The notes under the pieces: generated by a model
The model's input: only the letters and a program-made list of their open reading frames with translations
Databases searched by the model: none
Told to the model about the DNA's origin: nothing
Part shown: in pieces, positions 15,053 to 22,084 of the stretch
Position numbering within the stretch: the first letter of the stretch is position 1
Layout: each line of letters starts with the position of its first letter
Program-made: the position numbers and the translations under genes
IMG/VR virus record: IMGVR_UViG_3300007234_004745
Span: 1-22,084 of that record
Direction: 5' to 3' (one strand)
DNA: 22,084 bases
DNA from: a virus

Positions 15053-18000
15053 ATGGCTCTCACTGAACGACAACGAAGAATAATCAACCCTTATGCGGAA
15101 AGCATTAACACGGAGGAACGCCGTGGTGTTGGTTACGATTATGAAAATGAATCTAACAAATTCGTTATCGATGCGATTCATGAGAGTTATTTATATTTTT
15201 ATGAGTTTCCCGCAATTGGGTTGGAACTAGCAGGTCGTAATCGCACAATCACTACAAGTGATATGTTGGCATATTTCGCACTTCATCCACAGAACGGTAA
15301 AGTTGTAGGGAACGAAGTACAGAAAATCAGCGATACGAAAGCAACAGAAGCCCTCCAACTAATAGTAGAGGAGCTAAGAAGGAATGGTGTCCTGGAGAAA
15401 TATTCTTCAGAAACTTCTGAATTGACGTATCAGAGGGAATATAGAAACAATGATATACGCCCTGATTTAAATCAGGATATCGCCAATCTAATAGCTATTC
15501 CACCCGCCCACTCTAGGCAGTATAAGAATAAACTTAGAAAAGCTCTTGATCTTCCAGAGGTTCAATACAGCGAGGAAGTTGGGCTTGACCTATTGAACCT
15601 AAGTCCTAGCGTTACAACTTATATAAGCTCAGATTCAAATGTAGATTTATATGACTGGAGAAAGAACGGACTTCCAGGGGAAGATAATGACAGAGTTTAT
15701 TATAACCCAGTTGATTTAAAATATTATTATGTGAAGCGAACAGGCCGCACAGAAACTGGAGCGTATGCTTTCAACTCCTTGAGACTAGGAGAAAGAGCAG
15801 ATGCAGTGGCGACCTGGCTTGGATACACTGAGAGTCAGAGAGGAAGATATAACGATGCTATAGAAACAAGCATTCGTGAGATACTGAAGCTCACAGGTAA
15901 GCACTCGGAAGCCAACTTTCAGAGGTTATTATCAAAATACTCAGCCCCTGAAACTTTTTCTCTTTTAACCTACAGAGACTTAAGACCAGGCTCAAGGTGG
16001 ATCTACTGCTTACAAATAAACTCATCCGATGTTAATAATCTACCAGATTCATTAGAATCTGAAGACAGACCTTCTTTTGAAGAGTATGAACTTTCCTCCC
16101 TCCAGAAGGCAAAGAGAATAATCGGAGAAGAAAACAAAACCGCAAACAGTGTAACCTTCCGTGTGGAAGATATGTTGAGGTATATGTTCTCAGTCAGGGG
16201 CATCCTTGTAGAATACAACGAAAAGCTTTTAGACGACGGTTTAACGCCGCAGGTTCTCAATGGACTTGATTTAGGTAGAGAGGCTGACCGACTTGAGTCT
16301 TTCTTTGATTTGTTGTCTCTATTTTACGGGTACAATAAAATATCCCTAGAAGACGAAGACCTCGTCCAGATGTTCTTTACTGAAGATTATTTGCTGGATC
16401 ACATTTGTATCAACGGAAGTTTTTATTATCAGGGAACTGGTAACACAACATATCTTAATATAGAAGAAGAGCAAGCCCGTATAGCAAATGCGTTCTCTCT
16501 TTTTACGCCAACAACTTTTTCGTTCATAAAGAATAGTTATCCAATCTATAATGATGTGAAGAGTACAACACCTTCAACACGAGAAGATGCTTTAGACTTT
16601 TTATCCAAATATGCGTTTCCATCATCAAGGATTGATGCCGTTAAAGCAAAGAGAGCTAATGCTTCCGCTGCACAAGATGAACGCCGAAGGAGAAAAAGAA
16701 AAGATTTATTCACTAAGCTATCTGAACTATCCAAAACCAGTCCTGCTGAATATGAGAGACTATTCTCAAACAGGCCATTGTCTTATAGAATGTCTTCAAC
16801 CCTTCAATCGATAGACTGCAATACAGGACAAGCAAAGGCAGCTAAGTACGCTTTAAGGTTTTGGCAAGCTGCTACAGGGAAAACAAAAGTAAGATCATTA
16901 ATCAGGGAAACAATCATACTTCTCCGTCAGGAAATCATAGAAGATGAACTAACCAAACAAAGGCTCTCTGATGCTGCAAGATTTGCACAGAACCCCGCAC
17001 TAGCTCAGAGGCAGGTGGAACAAGCGATCAATCAGCAGATATTCTGCTCGTTGGATGTCCTTGGAGACTTTATTGAAGATAGTTTCTTAGATCCCATTGG
17101 AGCACCTCCAGTAGCTAATGCTCTTGTAAGGAAGACTCTTGATGAGCCAATAAAGATTGAATTTACAAAGAGGAATATGATTTCTCTAAAGACTAAGCAA
17201 TCAAAAGTCTATAGAAAAGCTATTGAAACAATTTTGCTAAACTTTGTTAAATCTATTGTTGCTGGTATAGCAAAAGATGTTATTAGTGCATTGTTGGGTT
17301 GCGGACCAGATGGAAATAAAAGACCAGCAAGTGGGTTAAAAAACTCTTTCAAGAAGCAAGACTTTGGATTTACTGATTTATCAAACTACGTTGATGAAGT
17401 AGATTTAGTAGAAATAGCTCGATTAGCGAACCTTTTCAATATCAATGAACAAGGACAAACTTCAGATGCGACCTTGGAACAGATTCAAAATGTTCTTGAG
17501 GATGTCTCTGCAATGGCAACCCCAGTTGAACTACAGCAACTTCTTGACGGTGATGCCAATTCTGAGTTGATAAACCACCTATTTGAGACTTTATCAAGTG
17601 ATCACGTGGTCAATTATATTTCTCCTTTCTCAAATCCTGGTGAAGAAAATCGTGTAATAATTGATCCAAGGGAATATAATACACTAAACTTTACTGAAGA
17701 AAAGATTATTGACTTTTTCATTCTCCTTGGGGATGCTATAGAGGGGCAAGGTCAATTTGGTGATTTGCCTTTCCGCTCTCCCTTAGAGGCATACTGTGAT
17801 CAGAGGGAAAACTACACAAATCCACTGGAGCTTAACTTTGAGATTCCAGAGATAGAAGCTCAATATTCAGACATAGTCAGTGATAAGATTAATAAAATTA
17901 ATAACTTATGTAATTGGCTTAGAGATTTGTCTAATATAAAATTTGAACTAGAGAGATTGATTGACTCATTGCCAACAATGTCTTGGTACGATGATCTCTT

Positions 18001-20836
18001 GGAGTTTATAGCTGGCTTGAGTAACTCATTATCTGAGTGGCTTGCTGGTCTATTGTCAAATTTGTTTGGAAGAGAGCAAAGAAGAGTTCAAAACTATGAG
18101 TACAACTTATATAACTCAAAAATGGGAACTGAGATATACTACCAGCTTGGGACTAAACTAAGGGAAGGAAGTATAAATCAGCTTTATAAATCTAGAAATG
18201 GAGATGTGTTTTTCCAAACACCTGCTGGTTTTGGACAAAGAACACAAATAACGACTGTAGTTGATGATGATAACGTTACTCTAACTGGCGGACAGATAGG
18301 ATCAAGAAGAAACGCCTGGACATCTGATAATGTCTATAACTTCTTTTGGATGACATATAGTGGAACTGGAGAGCTTCCTAAGATACCCATTCCACAATAT
18401 AGAAATCCGCCAACAAAACCCTTTGATATTTATGGCACAGCTTACTATGCTATAAATAACGCACCTTCTCCTCTAAAGAAGCTACTAAATAATGCCCAAA
18501 GTCAAGGAACTGCGTTATTGAGTCCAGAAAGTTTAAGTCGAGTGTATCAACCCCTTCAGCCCGATGGAAATCCATCAACTATTGAAAAGACACAACTTAA
18601 TAAAATAACAAATGCCACATATGGATATTTAAGACAACAAGAGAGCGTATTTCCATATCGTGGATATGCTGGTGCCTCAAACTTATACTGCTCAAATCCA
18701 TCTAAGGGTGATATACGAATAGTTTATTGGGATGCCGATCGCCAAACTCCAACTGTTGCTTATTATAATCCTGCGGGGATTGTTCATAATGAAAAATCAA
18801 TATCCTCGGAAACACAGACCGTAGGAGAGAATGGAGATTTTACTTCTGTAGATTACAGAATCTTTGACAATCTTCAGGTTGGGAACTTCAACTTTAGAGT
18901 AGATGATCAATACCAACTTTTTGTAAATGATACCCTTCTTCCTAGCATAAACTATGGCTTCTTTAATGAGGGGCAGGGCGGACTAAGTGGCATACCTAAG
19001 TTATATGGAAACTTCTCCGTAGGACTACCAGTTGAAAACCCAACAAATAACCAGTTGGCACTGCAAGCTTCTGATAGAGATGCTGATGTTGTTAGTATTC
19101 AAAACTATCGTGAAAGGCTGGATACGCAGATTAATATAGCTGTAATAAACGATACAGGTAGAAGGAGAATGCCTAGATATGTTGCAGCCATAGGAAAGCT
19201 TCCCCTTGAGAAGACGGATGATTTTTGTGTTACCCAGGAAGACACCTTCAGGGCAGAATCAGCAGTGCAAGTTTTGCAGACAAGAATGATTTCTTTCTTT
19301 ATGAACATCATGCCGCTTGCTCGTGTATATACTTGCTGGGGCAGTGTTGGAACAACTCAGCTTATCGTAGATTATCTTCATAAGAAGATAACTGACGAAC
19401 TAACGCCTAGAGAGATGATTGGACCTTTTTATGAATCTATTCAATACATTAAACTTGTTTTCCCTCACGATTCAGAGGATGAGGACTATAACAGAAATCC
19501 AATCATTAGAGAGGATTTAACTCCTGCGGAAAATATGAGGAACATTATAGAATCAATCTATCTTGGTATGTTGGATAATATTTCAACAACCTCTGAATAT
19601 ACAGGTATAAACAAATCAATATTTGACCCAGAAGCTCCTACTAATACCAAACAGCTATATGAAAATACTCTTGTTAAGTTTTATAGATTATTGTTCAATG
19701 TCAATTTTGAAGAATATGGTATTGCGGATCCAGACCAAGCCCGTGCAGCCCAGCAGATTATAGGTCAGTTCTACAATAGAAATCAAATAACGCAACTTGG
19801 ACTTCTTGTGGGTGCCTATTATTTCCCAGTAGCTTTTCAGATTGCTTCTTATATGATCTATTATGATCGTGGCATACAGTATGCTAATAGGTATAGTGAT
19901 ACTCAGTATAGGATTCTGTTAGAAATAGCTGGTGCAGATGATAACCTACTTACGGCAATAAAAAGACAAGTGGTTCAGCGTTTTACTCCAACTTTTGTTG
20001 GTTTCCCAGTGAATGTTGAATACTACGACGGAACACAAGAAGTAACTTATTACTACTCAGATCAGGTAGAGCAACGAATTGCAATATTGAGAGAAGAGAT
20101 TTCAGATGGGCTCTTAACCAGAGATAGAATACTAAGACTTAGAGACTTGTTATTCTTGAGAAATCAGGGATCAAGAGTTCAGTTCTCGCCAGACCAAAGA
20201 TCCGAACCCGCCACGTTGATCAGTTTATTTCCTGAGTACTTTGGTGCTGGAAATCTAGTTGGAGATGACTTAGACGGTGGTGGTAGAAGACAACCAATAC
20301 CGCAAAATCTTTCTCAAAGAATTTCAACAGAACTACAGGAAAGAGTAAGCGACCGTCTTCGGCTACTAAATAGTTTATTCTATAATCCAGATAGTAGAGA
20401 TGCTTACATTAGAGATAATCTTGAAGGGCTCGAAGGACAAAGAGAACTAGAAAGACCTGATGGGGTTATAAGAAGAAGAGTAGTTGAGCAGATCCAAAAC
20501 TTCTTATCACTAGAAGTCCAAGGAAGTACTGGATTAGGAAGAGGGGGATTAGACAATCTTTTCCCAAATGACAGGATGCCAGGATCATATTTCAACTTAT
20601 TAGCCAACATATTTGAACTTTTTGGCACAGAGTTCCCAGATAGTCCAGATGGTATTGGGGGACCAGTAAATGCTGAAGGTGCTCCAGATAGTTACGTTCA
20701 GAATCAAGTAAAAGCTCTCTCACAGAGATTCTTCAGAATATATCTTGTGAATTTATATAGAAACTATAATGTACCTCTTCAAGGAAGATTAGAAGAGAAA
20801 AGTACTCTAGAAACACTAATTAACAGAAATGAGTAA
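15053..20836 (+). CDS. Giant hypothetical protein, 1927 aa, probably a virion structural protein
   Basis: A single uninterrupted frame of 1927 codons, about a quarter of the window. I recognise no domain. It is rich in asparagine, arginine, aspartate and tyrosine and poor in cysteine. A basic helical stretch lies near residues 529-555 (DERRRRKRKD). A hydrophobic segment near 727-751 (VKSIVAGIAKDVISALLG), one near 985-1005 (LSNSLSEWLAGLLSNLFG) and one near 1580-1605 (LLVGAYYFPVAFQIASYMIYY) could be buried helices or membrane-active regions. Its place between a needle-like protein and gp25/gp6, with coupled overlaps (its end overlaps gp25 by 8 nt), makes a baseplate or tail component the best guess. 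The length is unusual for a T4-type baseplate protein. A weak ribosome binding site precedes ATG 15053. Confidence 0.75.
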   Translation: MALTERQRRIINPYAESINTEERRGVGYDYENESNKFVIDAIHESYLYFYEFPAIGLELAGRNRTITTSDMLAYFALHPQNGKVVGNEVQKISDTKATEALQLIVEELRRNGVLEKYSSETSELTYQREYRNNDIRPDLNQDIANLIAIPPAHSRQYKNKLRKALDLPEVQYSEEVGLDLLNLSPSVTTYISSDSNVDLYDWRKNGLPGEDNDRVYYNPVDLKYYYVKRTGRTETGAYAFNSLRLGERADAVATWLGYTESQRGRYNDAIETSIREILKLTGKHSEANFQRLLSKYSAPETFSLLTYRDLRPGSRWIYCLQINSSDVNNLPDSLESEDRPSFEEYELSSLQKAKRIIGEENKTANSVTFRVEDMLRYMFSVRGILVEYNEKLLDDGLTPQVLNGLDLGREADRLESFFDLLSLFYGYNKISLEDEDLVQMFFTEDYLLDHICINGSFYYQGTGNTTYLNIEEEQARIANAFSLFTPTTFSFIKNSYPIYNDVKSTTPSTREDALDFLSKYAFPSSRIDAVKAKRANASAAQDERRRRKRKDLFTKLSELSKTSPAEYERLFSNRPLSYRMSSTLQSIDCNTGQAKAAKYALRFWQAATGKTKVRSLIRETIILLRQEIIEDELTKQRLSDAARFAQNPALAQRQVEQAINQQIFCSLDVLGDFIEDSFLDPIGAPPVANALVRKTLDEPIKIEFTKRNMISLKTKQSKVYRKAIETILLNFVKSIVAGIAKDVISALLGCGPDGNKRPASGLKNSFKKQDFGFTDLSNYVDEVDLVEIARLANLFNINEQGQTSDATLEQIQNVLEDVSAMATPVELQQLLDGDANSELINHLFETLSSDHVVNYISPFSNPGEENRVIIDPREYNTLNFTEEKIIDFFILLGDAIEGQGQFGDLPFRSPLEAYCDQRENYTNPLELNFEIPEIEAQYSDIVSDKINKINNLCNWLRDLSNIKFELERLIDSLPTMSWYDDLLEFIAGLSNSLSEWLAGLLSNLFGREQRRVQNYEYNLYNSKMGTEIYYQLGTKLREGSINQLYKSRNGDVFFQTPAGFGQRTQITTVVDDDNVTLTGGQIGSRRNAWTSDNVYNFFWMTYSGTGELPKIPIPQYRNPPTKPFDIYGTAYYAINNAPSPLKKLLNNAQSQGTALLSPESLSRVYQPLQPDGNPSTIEKTQLNKITNATYGYLRQQESVFPYRGYAGASNLYCSNPSKGDIRIVYWDADRQTPTVAYYNPAGIVHNEKSISSETQTVGENGDFTSVDYRIFDNLQVGNFNFRVDDQYQLFVNDTLLPSINYGFFNEGQGGLSGIPKLYGNFSVGLPVENPTNNQLALQASDRDADVVSIQNYRERLDTQINIAVINDTGRRRMPRYVAAIGKLPLEKTDDFCVTQEDTFRAESAVQVLQTRMISFFMNIMPLARVYTCWGSVGTTQLIVDYLHKKITDELTPREMIGPFYESIQYIKLVFPHDSEDEDYNRNPIIREDLTPAENMRNIIESIYLGMLDNISTTSEYTGINKSIFDPEAPTNTKQLYENTLVKFYRLLFNVNFEEYGIADPDQARAAQQIIGQFYNRNQITQLGLLVGAYYFPVAFQIASYMIYYDRGIQYANRYSDTQYRILLEIAGADDNLLTAIKRQVVQRFTPTFVGFPVNVEYYDGTQEVTYYYSDQVEQRIAILREEISDGLLTRDRILRLRDLLFLRNQGSRVQFSPDQRSEPATLISLFPEYFGAGNLVGDDLDGGGRRQPIPQNLSQRISTELQERVSDRLRLLNSLFYNPDSRDAYIRDNLEGLEGQRELERPDGVIRRRVVEQIQNFLSLEVQGSTGLGRGGLDNLFPNDRMPGSYFNLLANIFELFGTEFPDSPDGIGGPVNAEGAPDSYVQNQVKALSQRFFRIYLVNLYRNYNVPLQGRLEEKSTLETLINRNE

Positions 20837-21233
20837 GTTAGAAGGCATCTCACCAAGGCTTCCGTTAGTCTATGACCCAACAGACGGACCTTATCAGCTT
20901 AATAAGACGTTGAAGCAAACGTTTCAGCAGAACCTTAAGATGCTCATTCTCACGATGCCTGGCGAAAGACCGATGATACCAGAATTTGGTGTGGGCATAT
21001 ATGGCTATTTGTTTGATGGTGTAAATGACGAAACTTTTGGGAGAATCGCACAAGCTATAAAAGAGCAAGTAGAGTTTTATATACCTAGTATTTCACTAGA
21101 AGAGATTAACTTCTTGACAAGCGATGAAGACTCAACATTAAAACTAAACGAAGTAAGGGTGAGTATAAAGTATAACATATTGCCTTTTAACGAAGAAGAT
21201 GAGTTAGTAATAACTTCGACGATGACTAATTAA
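20829..21233 (+). CDS. 25: Baseplate wedge protein, T4 gp25-like
   Basis: A 134-aa protein with the core of the gp25/IraD-like family: LVYDPTDGPYQLN near the N-terminus, KTLKQTFQQNLKMLILT as the first helix, and GERPMIPEFGVGI (residues 45-57), in which E46, R47 and P48 are the characteristic 'EPR-like' loop. The family forms the inner ring of the wedge together with gp6 and gp53 in T4, and is also found in contractile injection systems. Its length fits the family (T4 gp25 is 132 aa). The ATG overlaps the end of the giant gene by 8 nt. The gp6-like gene follows directly, as expected for wedge genes in this class. Confidence 0.92.
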   Translation: MSKLEGISPRLPLVYDPTDGPYQLNKTLKQTFQQNLKMLILTMPGERPMIPEFGVGIYGYLFDGVNDETFGRIAQAIKEQVEFYIPSISLEEINFLTSDEDSTLKLNEVRVSIKYNILPFNEEDELVITSTMTN

Positions 21234-21250
21234 TATCGGGAAAAAATAAT

Positions 21251-22084
21251 ATGGCTAAAAGACCGATAAACTACACAAGCAGAGACTTTGAGTCTATTAA
21301 GACCGACTTAGAGAACTATGCTAAGCGTTATTATCCAACAACCTTCAAGGATTTCAGCGAAGCATCTTTCGGTGCTTTGATGTTGGATCTTGTCGCTTAT
21401 GTCGGTGACCAGCTATCATTCTATGCTGATTTCCAAGCCAACGAAAGTTTTCTAGATAGTGCTATTAGATACGATAATGTTGTTCGTCTGTCAGAGACTC
21501 TTGGCTATAAAAACCAAGGTGTCGCTAAATCAACAGGTCAGGTGGCTATCTACATGCTTGTTCCTGTTGCAGCAAACTCTAGAGCACCAGATTTAGATTA
21601 TTTTCCTATTCTCCAGCAAGGCACAATCTTTACGGGAGATAATGGAGCAACATACACACTAATAAGTGATGTTGATTTTTCCGATTCTAATAACGAAATA
21701 ACAGTTGCTCGCACAGATACTACAACAGGTAACCCAACTTTCTTCGCTGTGAAAGCATTTGGACAGGTAGTTTCAGGGCAGCAATTCGAAGAACAGCTTA
21801 CAGTAGGTGACTACCAGAGATTCTTGAGACTATCTCTAAGCCGACCAAATGTAACAGAGGTTCTGTCTATCGTTGATGCTCAAGGGAACGAATACTACGA
21901 AGTAGAAAATCTTTCTCAAGACGTAGTTCTATCTCAAGTTAAAAACGTAGATAACACATCAAGAGACGCTGTCCCATACTCTATGAGAGTGACTCCTGTA
22001 CCAAGAAGGTATGTTGTAGAGTTTAATACAGACAACACAACAAGCGTTCAGTTTGGCTATGGCTCAGAAGATAATCTAACTGGC
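21251..22084 (+). CDS. 6: Baseplate wedge protein, T4 gp6-like, cut off by window edge
   Basis: The frame is open from ATG 21251 to the right edge (278 codons visible, 3' end missing). The N-terminus (RPINYTSRDFESIKTDL) and the helix ASFGALMLDLVAYVGDQLSF, then DFQANESFLDSAIRYDNVVRL and LGYKNQG, match the N-terminal part of gp6/J-like baseplate wedge proteins, which form the iris-like ring around the hub. T4 gp6 is 660 aa, so more than half is likely missing. Only a weak GGGA site precedes it after a 17-nt gap behind gp25. The pairing with gp25 makes the identification firm. Confidence 0.9.
   Translation, partial: MAKRPINYTSRDFESIKTDLENYAKRYYPTTFKDFSEASFGALMLDLVAYVGDQLSFYADFQANESFLDSAIRYDNVVRLSETLGYKNQGVAKSTGQVAIYMLVPVAANSRAPDLDYFPILQQGTIFTGDNGATYTLISDVDFSDSNNEITVARTDTTTGNPTFFAVKAFGQVVSGQQFEEQLTVGDYQRFLRLSLSRPNVTEVLSIVDAQGNEYYEVENLSQDVVLSQVKNVDNTSRDAVPYSMRVTPVPRRYVVEFNTDNTTSVQFGYGSEDNLTG

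Noticed and set aside
1-22084. CRISPR array, tRNA genes, integrase, insertion sequences, rho-independent terminators
   Set aside because: I saw no regular direct repeats with spacers, no cloverleaf-like stretches and no transposase motifs. There is also no intergenic hairpin followed by a T-run. Gaps between genes are too short for most of these.

Overview
The window looks like part of the genome of a large, lytic, T4-like myovirus, most likely marine. It is AT-rich, and all 21 intact or end-truncated genes lie on the + strand. They are packed with 1-20 nt overlaps or gaps, and there are no tRNAs, integrase or transposase. The diagnostic genes are a T4 gp55-type late sigma factor (11978-12664), a gp25-type baseplate wedge protein (20829-21233) and the start of a gp6-type wedge protein (21251 to the right edge). 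The 'marine' assignment is an impression from gene style (WbqC, FkbM and short UGD-like cargo, gp55 flanked by small conserved proteins). It is not proven by the sequence.

Layout. (1) 1-801: the 3' part of a RecB/Cas4-like PD-(D/E)XK nuclease with four C-terminal cysteines and one N-terminal cysteine. (2) 811-11251: a cargo island of about 10.4 kb made almost entirely of glycan genes. These are five glycosyltransferase genes plus a two-domain GT4+GT2 fusion counted among them, a more remote CgeB-like glycosyltransferase, an FkbM methyltransferase, a short UDP-sugar dehydrogenase-like enzyme, a NodB-like deacetylase, two further class I methyltransferases and a WbqC-family protein. (3) 11253-12970: a block of small conserved phage proteins (54-aa protein, FmdB-like zinc ribbon, one-TM protein) around gp55, then a 96-aa coiled-coil protein. 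(4) 12972-22084: the baseplate module. It holds an M23 peptidase with an upstream OB-like region, a beta-rich 'needle-like' protein, a giant 1927-aa protein of unknown function, gp25 and gp6.

How the genes may work together. The island reads as one polycistronic unit that could build or remodel a surface glycan: sugar oxidation, several transferases, N- or O-deacetylation and O-methylation. Possible targets are the host envelope, the virion, or less likely the DNA. Gp55 would direct transcription of the late structural genes that follow. The M23 protein and its neighbour may together replace the T4 gp5 lysozyme/needle at the tail tip.

The most telling detail is a 96-nt stretch at 9265-9360. 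It encodes the C-terminal 31 residues of a second, diverged copy of the deacetylase at 8048-8623, and it sits directly between two different methyltransferase genes. The differences between the two copies are largely synonymous. It is therefore best read as a scar left when one glycan-modifying cassette was exchanged for, or inserted beside, another.
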